Below are positions 1 to 6,597 of a stretch of 21,529 nucleotides of DNA, piece after piece. The notes under the pieces were generated by a model. It made no database searches. It was not told where the DNA came from and worked only from the letters and a program-made list of their open reading frames with translations. The stretch lies in assembly GCA_945861235.1 (NCBI GenBank), contig CAMATV010000011.1, positions 1-21,529 of the forward strand, written 5' to 3'. Both the position numbers and the translations under genes were made by a program. The DNA comes from Opitutus sp. GAS368 (GTDB lineage: Bacteria; Verrucomicrobiota; Verrucomicrobiia; Opitutales; Opitutaceae). Each line of letters starts with the position of its first letter. Position 1 is the first letter of the stretch.

Positions 1-354
1 CCGCTGAGTGCCTCGACGCTCTACCTGTTCAAAGAGCAGTCCCATCCCGGCCGTTGCGTGGTCGCCTACAACGGACACGTCAACGAGCTCTTCGAGTTAC
101 CCGACGCCGAACTCATCCGCTACACGCAGGACGTTGCCCGCGCCGCCCGGGCCATCAAGGCCGCCGTCAATGCGAAGAAGATCAACTACGGCGCCTACTC
201 CGACAAACTGCCGCATCTGCACATGCACCTCGTGCCAAAATTTGAAGGTGGCGTCGCCTGGGGCGCACCCTTCGAGATGATGCCGGCGAACAAACAATTC
301 CTCGCCGAGCCCGACTACGCTACCCTGATTCAGTCGATCAAACAGCGGCTCTGA
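1..354 (+). CDS. HIT-family protein, 3' part (5' end outside window)
   Basis: The reading frame is open from base 1 and ends with TGA at 352-354, leaving 117 residues of a protein that begins upstream. The histidine-triad signature HLHMHLV is at 214-234 and matches the HIT pattern of alternating histidines and hydrophobic residues. HIT proteins bind nucleotides and hydrolyse or transfer at the alpha-phosphate of substrates such as AMP-lysine conjugates or dinucleoside polyphosphates; the central histidine is the nucleophile. The segment before the motif (FKEQSHPGRCVV, ELFELPDAEL) resembles the usual HIT strand and helix arrangement, and a short C-terminal extension follows the motif. The exact substrate cannot be read from the sequence. 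An ATG at 58 lies inside the fold and is unlikely to be the true start. Family assignment is secure; the specific role is unknown. Confidence 0.88.
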   Translation, partial: PLSASTLYLFKEQSHPGRCVVAYNGHVNELFELPDAELIRYTQDVARAARAIKAAVNAKKINYGAYSDKLPHLHMHLVPKFEGGVAWGAPFEMMPANKQFLAEPDYATLIQSIKQRL

Positions 355-371
355 CCTCACTCCGCCCGGTG

Positions 372-392
372 GCGCGCAGCGAGACTGCGCGC
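372..392. terminator. Hairpin downstream of the HIT gene, possible terminator without U-tract
   Basis: GCGCGCAG (372-379) and CTGCGCGC (385-392) form a perfect 8-bp stem with a 5-nt loop, 17 nt after the HIT gene stop. The bases after the stem are not T-rich, so it is not a classical intrinsic terminator. It may mark the mRNA 3' end or act as a Rho-associated structure. Confidence 0.35.
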
Positions 393-457
393 GGAAAATT
401 GCTCCGAAATTATCCGGACGACGCATTCGTCAGCCCGTACTATATTTTGCGATACGA

Positions 458-1150
458 ATGAATCAGGCCACCATGTATCCCCGTGTCCTAGCGGCCGCCG
501 CCGCCCCCAATGGCCGCTTCTTCACCAGCGCGTTGACCACGGGCATCTCTTGCCTCCCCTCATGCCGGCCCGCTAACCGAAGCCCGAAAACGTCCGCTTC
601 TTCCCCAGCTGCCCAGCCGCTCGCGAGTCCGGTTCGCGCGCGGGCAAGGAATGCCTCCCCGACAACTTCGCCCGTGGCGCCGATCCCGTGCTCGCAACCA
701 TCGAGTCACTCGTCGGCGAAATCGGCGCTAATCCTGCCGTGTTCACCGCCGCCCGCGGCGGTAGCGGCCCGCGAACCCTCCGATCTGTTACCACTCCCGT
801 TCTGGCGCCAAAAGGCGGACGACCTCATCGAAACCGCGCGCCTGATCACCACGGGCCCACTCAATCTTGAAGCGCTTCGCACCCTCTCCGCCACGCGTGC
901 TGCACGGACCCTCCGCGCCCTGCGCGGTCTTGGCCCATACACGGTCAACGACCTGATAATGCGCGCACTCGGTTTTTCCGACTGGGTGCCCTCTGGTGAC
1001 ACCGACGTCACGAACGGACTCTGCTCCGCTGCTGAAACTCGAAGCACGCCCCACCTCGACGCCACCCGACGGCTGATGCCGATGTTTTCTCCCTATCGCA
1101 GTCTCGCCACCGCCCATCTGTGGCAGTTCAATCGGCCCACGCCACCATGA
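458..1150 (+). pseudogene. Remnant of an Ada/AlkA-type alkylation-repair protein (frameshifted, internally deleted)
   Basis: Three pieces of one ancestral protein are visible in two frames. From 458, frame 2 encodes the start of an Ada zinc-binding domain (GRFFTSALTTGISCLPSC, with the first two zinc cysteines). Near 566-580 the similarity moves to frame 1 (KPENVRFF, then KECLPDNFARGADPVLATIE) and runs to about 780, reaching the start of an AraC-like helix-turn-helix. The third zinc cysteine is glycine here (SRAGKEC). From about 800, frame 2 resumes as the C-terminal half of an HhH-GPD glycosylase, with the hairpin RGLGPYT and the GDTD segment holding the expected catalytic aspartate. Most of the helix-turn-helix, the AlkA N-domain and the first half of the glycosylase fold are missing. 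The 230-codon open frame is about half the expected length. I infer a pseudogene. A functional mini-glycosylase is possible but unlikely. Confidence 0.8.
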
Positions 1151-1641
1151 GACAATTTTACGACACCTTCCCGACCCCCATCGGCGACTTCTCCGTCGCC
1201 CTGAATGCCAGCGGCTCCATCATCGCCACAGCCTTCGGCGGCCTGCCCGAACTCCGCGAACGCTTCACGGCAGATGAGGTCGAGCAAGATCCCGTGCGCA
1301 CCGCTGACGCCCGACGAGAAGTCACCGAATATTTTGCCAAGAAACGCCAGACCTTCACAGTGAAACTCGCCCCGAGCGGCACGCCTTTCCAGCAAAGTGT
1401 CTGGGCTGCGCTCCAGCGCATCCCCTTCGGCCAGACCCGTAGCTACGGACAACTTGCCGTTGAAATTGGCAATCCCGATGCCGCGCGCGCGATCGGTCGG
1501 GCGAATGCCACCAATCCCATTTGTCTCATTATTCCGTGCCACCGTGTGATCGGCGGCGATGGCTCGCTGACCGGCTACGCTTTCGGCGAATCCTTGAAAC
1601 GTGAATTGATCGCCCATGAGGTCGGGCTCACGCCGTCGTAA
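1147..1641 (+). CDS. ogt: Methylated-DNA--protein-cysteine methyltransferase
   Basis: This 164-residue protein removes methyl groups from O6-methylguanine by irreversible transfer to its own cysteine. The active-site motif PCHRV is present with Cys121, preceded by the family block RAIGRANATNPICLII and followed by GGDGSLTGYAFG. The DNA-binding segment FQQSVWAALQRIPFGQTRSYG is also typical. Length matches the Ogt/MGMT single-domain family. ATG 1147 is preferred over the upstream in-frame GTG at 1120 because it aligns with the family N-terminus and forms an ATGA overlap with the stop of the upstream remnant (TGA 1148-1150). That overlap suggests an ancestral translationally coupled alkylation-repair operon, of which this is the surviving gene. 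No Shine-Dalgarno sequence is evident. Confidence 0.95.
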   Translation: MRQFYDTFPTPIGDFSVALNASGSIIATAFGGLPELRERFTADEVEQDPVRTADARREVTEYFAKKRQTFTVKLAPSGTPFQQSVWAALQRIPFGQTRSYGQLAVEIGNPDAARAIGRANATNPICLIIPCHRVIGGDGSLTGYAFGESLKRELIAHEVGLTPS

Positions 1642-1823
1642 CGATGCACTGGAATGGAGGGCCGTCGCTGGCCGACGTGCCGATTCGCAAAGGGAAAACA
1701 CGGCATGGCGGCAATCGCCATTGCTAGCCAATTTGGGCCCCGGGGTTCATTCGTGAATGCGCGTCCGACGAAATGGATACAGCTCGTACCAACGTCAGCT
1801 GAGATTTTACCATTCATTTTAGG

Positions 1824-1863
1824 CCGCCTGCTCGCAGGCGGTCCGAGCGTCCGCAAGCGGACG
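1824..1863. repeat. Two adjacent REP-like palindromes
   Basis: CCGCCTGC (1824-1831) pairs with GCAGGCGG (1834-1841), and CGTCCGC (1848-1854) pairs with GCGGACG (1857-1863). Both are perfect, with two-base centres and only six bases between the hairpins. The first shares the core CCTGCTnGCAGG with the REPIN-like arms at 3743-3818. The second has GCTTGC at its centre on the minus strand. The location between convergent genes is typical for REP elements and may help separate the two transcripts. Repeat status in the genome cannot be checked here. Confidence 0.5.
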
Positions 1864-1913
1864 GACGACCATCGTTCAAAACAGACCAGACGTCGGTATC
1901 AGACCCGCCTCAA

Positions 1914-1937
1914 CAAAACGACCGCTCACCGGGGCGG
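1914..1937 (-). terminator. Weak candidate terminator after trpF
   Basis: Read on the minus strand, CCGC (from 1937) and GCGG (to 1922) form a short stem right after the trpF stop, followed by TCGTTTTGTT. The stem is only 4 bp with an 8-nt loop, so the call is tentative. Confidence 0.25.
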
Positions 1938-1939
1938 CT

Positions 1940-2599
1940 TTAGTTCTTTGGCGTCGGCGTCTGTTTCAGCGCCTCGAAAAATGCCCCGAGTTTCGCGTGA
2001 TCTTTCACGCCGGGCGAGGACTCGACACCGCTGTTGACGTCGACAGTGCGTGCGCCCGAGCCAGCGACCGCGGCCGCGATATTCTCAGGATTCAGCCCCC
2101 CGGCCAACACCCAGGAAACGTTCCGAAACTTGTCCCGCAGTCGCGCGAATGCCGACCAATCACCGGTCTCGCCCGAACCGCCCATTTTGGTGGGATGGTA
2201 GGAATCAAGGAGGAACGTTTCGGCCAAGGACATGAAGGCCAAATCCAAGTCCCGCCCCGGCGGCACTCGCGGCGCGAGCCACAGGCGTTCCCGCGGAATA
2301 ATCTCGGTCCACCTCGCCGCCTCGGAAAAAAGCGTCTCGTTCGGAAAATGAAGTTGGACGTAATCGAATCCCGCGTCTTTCACCTGCTCGAGATCAGCCG
2401 GCGAAGAATAAACCACCACGGCCACCTTCTTCAGTGCGGGTAAACTCGGCATCATGGTCTTAAAGGCCTCTAGGCTGACATAGCGCGGTGACTTCGGGTA
2501 AAGAATAAATCCCAGATAGTCGGCCCCACGTTCGCACGCTGCCGCAGCGTCCGCCAGCGAGGTGAGACCGCAAACTTTGACGTAAATGCCATTAACCAT
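1940..2599 (-). CDS. trpF: Phosphoribosylanthranilate isomerase
   Basis: TrpF catalyses the Amadori rearrangement of N-(5'-phosphoribosyl)anthranilate to CdRP in tryptophan biosynthesis. The 219-residue product has the single (beta/alpha)8-barrel length. The N-terminal KVCGLT carries the catalytic cysteine (Cys10), and the LLDSYHP segment supplies the likely catalytic aspartate (Asp132). GGSGETGDW, LAGGLNPENI and VDVNSGVESSPGVKD form the phosphate-binding C-terminal half. It is the last gene of a minus-strand run, 45 nt after the aminotransferase stop. No other trp gene is in the window, so this is an orphan trpF, as in many bacteria with dispersed trp genes. The ATG at 2597-2599 has no clear Shine-Dalgarno but fits the family start. 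Confidence 0.95.
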   Translation of the reverse strand: MVNGIYVKVCGLTSLADAAAACERGADYLGFILYPKSPRYVSLEAFKTMMPSLPALKKVAVVVYSSPADLEQVKDAGFDYVQLHFPNETLFSEAARWTEIIPRERLWLAPRVPPGRDLDLAFMSLAETFLLDSYHPTKMGGSGETGDWSAFARLRDKFRNVSWVLAGGLNPENIAAAVAGSGARTVDVNSGVESSPGVKDHAKLGAFFEALKQTPTPKN

Positions 2600-2644
2600 A
2601 GGTGAGGAGGGGGTCGTTGGGCTTTAGTCAGCGTTCGGGCGTAC

Positions 2645-3739
2645 TTAAAAGGCATTCACCGATGAAATCACCTGACCGACCTGCGCATCCGTCAGCTCGG
2701 GAAAGATCGGCAGACTCACGCAGGTTGACGCAATCTTTTCGGAGATCGGAAAGGATCCCGGGCCCCGCCCGAGATACGCGTAGCACTTTTGGAGGTGCAA
2801 CGGCACGGGGTAAATCAAGTCAGTGCCGACCTCGTGCTTCGCCAGATGCTCACGCAGCGCGTCACGCTGGGGGTGGCGAACCGTGAACTGATGGAAGACT
2901 GATTTCCCGTAGCCGGGCTGCTCCGGCAAGCGGACGTCAGCGAGGGTGATCTCCGCCAGATAACGGGCTGCGATGGCCTGCCGACGAGCCGTCCAACCCG
3001 CAAGATGGGGCAGCTTGACGTTGAGCAGGGCGCCCTGAAACCCGTCCATGCGAAAATTTCCGCCGACGATATCGTGATAGTAACGGCGATCGGAACCGTG
3101 GACACGAATATGGCGGGCCTGCGTGTGAATCTCCTCACGCCGCGACACCAACGCCCCACCCTCCCCGCAGCCACCGAGGTTTTTCGTGGGATAGAAACTG
3201 AATGTGCCGACATCTCCGATCGTGCCGACCGGCGTGCCTCGGTAGCGCGCGCCGACAGCTTGGGCGCAGTCTTCGATCACAAAGAGATTGTGCTGACGAG
3301 CGAGCGCCATGATTTCGTCCATCCGCGCCGGTTGACCGAAGAGATGTACGATGATGATGCCCTTCGTCCGCGGCGTAATTGCGGCGGCGAGTTTTTCCGG
3401 ATCGAGATTGAACGTCCCTTCCTCGACATCGGCAAAGACCGGCGTGGCTCCGACGTAGTTGATGCCCCAAGCGGAAGAGATGAACGTAAACGGCGCGGTG
3501 ATAACTTCATCACCCGGACCGAAACCCGCGATCATACAAGCGACGTGGAGCGGCGCCGTCCCGCTGTTCATCGCCAGCGCTCGCGGATATCCGAGCGTGG
3601 ACGCGAAGGTCTGCTCAAAATCCTCGACGTCCTTGCCCAGACAAAAACGGGTCGCGTCGTAAGTCGCGGTCAGGGCCGCCAGTGCCGGCTCGCGCAAGGC
3701 TTGGTGCTGGAGACTCAAATCAAGGAAAGGGACTTTCAT
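2645..3739 (-). CDS. DegT/DnrJ/EryC1/StrS-family PLP-dependent sugar aminotransferase
   Basis: This 364-residue fold-type I PLP enzyme probably aminates a nucleotide-linked keto sugar for cell-surface glycans. The family features are VPFLDL at the N-terminus, NSGTAPLH (cofactor phosphate binding), IEDCAQAVGA with Asp157 (pyridine nitrogen contact), and FSFYPTKNLGGCGEGG with Lys186 as the Schiff-base lysine. NFRMDGFQGALL and a C-terminal YPVPLHLQ segment are also typical. Length is normal for the family. The sugar substrate cannot be deduced, and no other sugar-nucleotide genes are nearby, so its placement between hemD and trpF is unexplained. The ATG at 3737-3739 starts 3 nt from a REPIN-like arm, so the leader is occupied by that palindrome and no Shine-Dalgarno is visible. 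Confidence 0.93.
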   Translation of the reverse strand: MKVPFLDLSLQHQALREPALAALTATYDATRFCLGKDVEDFEQTFASTLGYPRALAMNSGTAPLHVACMIAGFGPGDEVITAPFTFISSAWGINYVGATPVFADVEEGTFNLDPEKLAAAITPRTKGIIIVHLFGQPARMDEIMALARQHNLFVIEDCAQAVGARYRGTPVGTIGDVGTFSFYPTKNLGGCGEGGALVSRREEIHTQARHIRVHGSDRRYYHDIVGGNFRMDGFQGALLNVKLPHLAGWTARRQAIAARYLAEITLADVRLPEQPGYGKSVFHQFTVRHPQRDALREHLAKHEVGTDLIYPVPLHLQKCYAYLGRGPGSFPISEKIASTCVSLPIFPELTDAQVGQVISSVNAF

Positions 3740-3742
3740 GGC

Positions 3743-3818
3743 GTAGGAGCCTGCTGGCAGGCGATAGTTTTGAAATTAGCGGCCGCTGAAATCGCCTGCA
3801 AGCAGGCTTGTCGCCTAC
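3743..3818. repeat. REPIN-like inverted doublet between hemD and the aminotransferase gene
   Basis: The left arm (3743-3765) reads GTAGG, AGCCTGCT, GGCAGGCGAT. The right arm (3791-3818) is its inverted counterpart: on the minus strand it reads GTAGG, CGACA, AGCCTGCT, TGCAGGCGAT. Each arm is itself a palindrome around CCTGC/GCAGG, and the two arms face each other across 25 bases. This is the architecture of a REPIN, two REP sequences in inverted orientation, as known from pseudomonads. The right arm contributes the TAG stop of hemD (3815-3817) and the left arm ends 3 nt before the aminotransferase start codon. Multi-copy status in the genome is inferred only. Confidence 0.7.
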
Positions 3819-4603
3819 CGACTGAGCTTTTTGACCAAGGCTTCCACGAGGCTGTCGAGGCTCGGCGTCTTGGCAGTAAAGTCGATCGGCATCCCGACCT
3901 TCTTCATCGTTTCGCTCGTCTGCGGACCGATGCTCCCGGCCAGCGGACGCTGGGCATTTTTGGCCAGCTGGAGCGCGGCAGCTTGGTCCACAAACGACTG
4001 CACCGCCGAGGAACTCGCAAAGAGGATCGCGTCCGCTCCGCGCGCTCGGAAGTCCGCCGCGACCGGTTCTGCCGCGAGGTCGGTCTTCTCCGTTTTGTAG
4101 ACCTGCAAACAGTCCACGATGGCGCGAGCCTCTTCGAGTTTCGTCACAATCACATCGCGGTTGAGGTTACCGGTGATGATCAGGACCTTCGCGCTATCAA
4201 GACTGCCGGTCGCGACCAGATCTTCGGCGAGCGCCTCGGCCGTCGCGATCTTCGGCTGACACTCAATGCGCAGGTGAAAACCGCGAATCGCCGCCGCAGT
4301 GGTATCCCCGATACAGGCAAAGCGCAGCAGACCCAACGAGCGGATGTCGTCGAAGAGCCGCACGAACTCTTCCATGAAGAACCGCACACCGTTGGCGCTC
4401 GTGAAGACGACCCAGTCATAGCCACCGAGTTCAAGCATCACATCCGCGAGCGGATCTTTTTCGATCTGCTTCGAGACCCGGATGAGCGGCAGTTCCACCA
4501 CCTCCGCACCGAGGGCGATGAGTTTTCCGGCGAGCTCGGGAGCTTGCTCGCGGGCGCGCGTGACGGCGATACGATGACCGGAAAGGGGAAGCAATTGGCT
4601 CAT
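3815..4603 (-). CDS. hemD: Uroporphyrinogen-III synthase
   Basis: HemD cyclises hydroxymethylbilane to uroporphyrinogen III, inverting ring D. The 262-residue product matches the family length. The family is poorly conserved, but recognisable blocks are RIAVTRAREQAPELAGKL near the N-terminus, YDWVVFTSANGVRFF, FACIGDTTAAAIRG, and the C-terminal domain block ILFASSSAVQSFV followed by AGSIGPQTSETMKKVG. Position supports the call: its start overlaps the hemC stop by ATGA (4600-4603), which implies translational coupling with the preceding pathway enzyme. The protein ends LSR followed by TAG, and that stop lies within the right arm of the REPIN-like doublet. Confidence 0.93.
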   Translation of the reverse strand: MSQLLPLSGHRIAVTRAREQAPELAGKLIALGAEVVELPLIRVSKQIEKDPLADVMLELGGYDWVVFTSANGVRFFMEEFVRLFDDIRSLGLLRFACIGDTTAAAIRGFHLRIECQPKIATAEALAEDLVATGSLDSAKVLIITGNLNRDVIVTKLEEARAIVDCLQVYKTEKTDLAAEPVAADFRARGADAILFASSSAVQSFVDQAAALQLAKNAQRPLAGSIGPQTSETMKKVGMPIDFTAKTPSLDSLVEALVKKLSR

Positions 4604-5457
4604 GGCAAAAGACCGAGTTGCCGCAGGAACCGATCTGCGGTGGCGACCGGGGCGGAGAAGTCAGCCTCGGTCAATGGCAGCCGGTGGAGGCCGACGGTTT
4701 CATGAAAAAGATAAATCGTGGTGGCAGTCGCGTGCGCGGCAAATGCCGTGTGGCAACCAGCACCGAGCGCGGATTGAAAAGCGCGTTCCAGCGTCACCGT
4801 GCGCGCCGTCGCCGCGTCGAGGACCGCCGCAAATTTCGCGGCATCGTCGACCCGACACTGCACGCCGATCGCGCCTTGGCCAACGGCGGGAACCATGTGC
4901 TCGAAGGTCAGCGGCATAAACTCGATCCCGGGCCAAGCGCTAATGCCGAGGCGCTGGAGTCCAGCGGCAGCAAGAATGGTCCCGTCGGCAACGTGCTGTT
5001 CGCCAATTTTCCGGAGCCGCGTGTCCACATTGCCCCTGATTTCGGTGAAGACGACGCCCGGGAAGAGCGTCGCGATCTGCAAGCGCCGGCGCGGGCTGCC
5101 CGTCGCAATCGTCGCGGGAACATCCAAGCCGGCGCGCAAAACCAGCATATCCCGTGTATCAGCCCGCGGCATATAGCCACCGACGGCCAGCCCAGGCGGC
5201 ATATCTCCGGGCAAATCTTTCGTGCTATGAACCGCGACGTCAGCCTCACCGCGCTGCAACGCCGCCTCGAGCTCACCGGTAAAGAGACCTTTGCCGCCTT
5301 TGTTCTCCAACGACCAGTCAGTCTGCCGGTCACCCGTAGTCACAATTTTCAGCAACTCCGTTTCGACCCCCAAGTGCTCGCGTAAGTGCGCAGCCACCAT
5401 CTCGGTTTGGGCGAGTGCGAGGGGACTCTTGCGGGTGGCGAGGATGAGTTTGGTCAT
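4600..5457 (-). CDS. hemC: Hydroxymethylbilane synthase (porphobilinogen deaminase)
   Basis: HemC polymerises four porphobilinogens into hydroxymethylbilane in tetrapyrrole synthesis. The 285-residue protein is slightly shorter than the usual length of about 310. It starts with the family signature ATRKSPLALAQ. It holds KGLFTGELEAAL, the catalytic-aspartate block HSTKDLP (Asp81), TGSPRRRLQ and RGNVDTRL for cofactor and substrate acids, and LGAGCHTAFA with Cys235, where the dipyrromethane cofactor attaches. It overlaps hemD by ATGA. The ATG (5455-5457) fits the family N-terminus but sits only 5 nt from the T-run of the ilvC terminator, and no Shine-Dalgarno is visible. Expression must come from readthrough or from a promoter inside the ilvC end. 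Confidence 0.96.
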   Translation of the reverse strand: MTKLILATRKSPLALAQTEMVAAHLREHLGVETELLKIVTTGDRQTDWSLENKGGKGLFTGELEAALQRGEADVAVHSTKDLPGDMPPGLAVGGYMPRADTRDMLVLRAGLDVPATIATGSPRRRLQIATLFPGVVFTEIRGNVDTRLRKIGEQHVADGTILAAAGLQRLGISAWPGIEFMPLTFEHMVPAVGQGAIGVQCRVDDAAKFAAVLDAATARTVTLERAFQSALGAGCHTAFAAHATATTIYLFHETVGLHRLPLTEADFSAPVATADRFLRQLGLLP

Positions 5458-5462
5458 CGAAT

Positions 5463-5493
5463 AAAAAAAGGCGCAGAGAAGATTCTCTGCGCC
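5463..5493 (-). terminator. Strong Rho-independent terminator after ilvC
   Basis: On the minus strand GGCGCAGAGAA and TTCTCTGCGCC form a perfect 11-bp inverted repeat with a 2-base centre (in practice a 10-bp stem with a tetraloop), followed directly by TTTTTTTATT. The stem starts 28 nt past the ilvC stop. The T-run ends 5 nt before the hemC start codon. It is unidirectional, since the plus-strand side lacks a T-run. Confidence 0.9.
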
Positions 5494-5521
5494 TTCGAGA
5501 TGAGTGGCAACGGTCGCGAGA

Positions 5522-6550
5522 TTACGAGTAGGAAGCCTGCACGCCCTTGATATTTTTCTTGGTCATCCACGGCATCATGCTGCGGAGATAGGCCCCGGTT
5601 TTCTCGATCTTGTGCTGCTCGCCCTTTTTGAGGAGCGCATTGTAGTTCTTGAGACCGCCCTTGTGCTCCTTGACCCATTCCTTGGTGAATTGGCCCGATT
5701 GGATCTCTTTAAGAATCTTCTTCATCACCGTCTTGGTCTGCTTATTAATGACGCGGGGACCGCGCGTGATGTCGCCGTATTTGGCGGTCTCGGAAATCGA
5801 GAAACGCATGCCAGCGATGCCGCTCTCGTACATGAGATCGCAGATGAGCTTGAGCTCGTGAAGGCACTCGAAGTAGGCCATCTCTGGCTGGTAGCCAGCC
5901 TCGACGAGCGTTTCGAAACCAGCTTGCACCAAAGCGCTGGCGCCACCGCAGAGGACGGCCTGCTCGCCGAAAAGATCAGTCTCAGTCTCCTCCTTGAACG
6001 AAGTCTGGAGGACGCCGGCGCGAGTTGAGCCAATGCCCTTGGCCCAAGCGAGCGCGGTCTTCTTGCCGGTCTTGGACTTATCCTGCGCGACCGCAATCAG
6101 CGCCGGCATACCTTTGCCCTCGGCATAGAGACGGCGAACCATGTGGCCGGGGCCCTTCGGCGCGACCATAATGCAGTCGATGTCCTTGTGGAGCTTGATC
6201 AGGCCGAAGTGCACGGACAGGCCGTGGGAGAAAATGATGGTTTTGCCCTTGGCGAGGTTCGGGAGGATGTCGCTCTCATAGACCGACGCCTGCTTCATGT
6301 CCGGCAAGCCGATCATGATGACGTCGGCGAGGCGGACCGCCTCCGCCGTATCAAACACTTCGAAGCCATGCTGCGCCGCGACGGCGCGGGACTTCGAACC
6401 TGGATAGAGGCCGATGATGACCTTGCAGCCGCTGTCCTTCAGATTGAGCGCATGGGCGTGGCCTTGCGAACCATAGCCGAGGACGGCGAGCGTTTTGTTT
6501 TTGAACACGCCGAGATCGGCGTCTTTGTCGGTGTAGACTTTAGCGGGCAT
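5522..6550 (-). CDS. ilvC: Ketol-acid reductoisomerase (class I)
   Basis: IlvC isomerises and reduces acetolactate or acetohydroxybutyrate with NAD(P)H and Mg2+ in valine, leucine and isoleucine synthesis. The 342-residue length is that of class I (short) enzymes. The Rossmann dinucleotide motif is GYGSQGHAHALN (from residue 25), with cofactor loop GLYPGSKS near 47-54. PKGPGHMVR is at about 131. Metal and substrate ligands are DLFGEQAVLCGG (Asp192, Glu196), ECLHELKLI (Glu228, Glu232) and SISETAKYGD (Ser253). It follows ilvN by 47 nt on the same strand and is closed by a strong terminator, so it is the last gene of the unit. The ATG at 6548-6550 has no obvious Shine-Dalgarno. Confidence 0.97.
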   Translation of the reverse strand: MPAKVYTDKDADLGVFKNKTLAVLGYGSQGHAHALNLKDSGCKVIIGLYPGSKSRAVAAQHGFEVFDTAEAVRLADVIMIGLPDMKQASVYESDILPNLAKGKTIIFSHGLSVHFGLIKLHKDIDCIMVAPKGPGHMVRRLYAEGKGMPALIAVAQDKSKTGKKTALAWAKGIGSTRAGVLQTSFKEETETDLFGEQAVLCGGASALVQAGFETLVEAGYQPEMAYFECLHELKLICDLMYESGIAGMRFSISETAKYGDITRGPRVINKQTKTVMKKILKEIQSGQFTKEWVKEHKGGLKNYNALLKKGEQHKIEKTGAYLRSMMPWMTKKNIKGVQASYS

Positions 6551-6597
6551 GATGAAATTTCGATGAGGTTTTTTGAGTTTCGAGTTCCGAGAGGGGG

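Larger units (their letters stand above)
1642..1939. other. Gap between convergent ogt and trpF
   Basis: This stretch of nearly 300 bases separates convergent genes. I see no credible gene in it: an open frame from 1654 has no recognisable domain and runs antisense into trpF. Its content is the pair of hairpins at 1824-1863 and a weak hairpin with a T-run (read on the minus strand) just after the trpF stop. Confidence 0.6.

Noticed and set aside
1654..2037. A 127-codon plus-strand frame in the ogt-trpF gap
   Set aside because: It runs across the REP-like hairpins and antisense into trpF, with no domain or ribosome site.
3005..4705. A 566-codon open frame on the plus strand
   Set aside because: It is antisense to the aminotransferase, hemD and hemC, whose domains and catalytic residues are clear. 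It spans three genes, shows no recognisable domain and has the arginine-rich look of a G+C-rich shadow frame.
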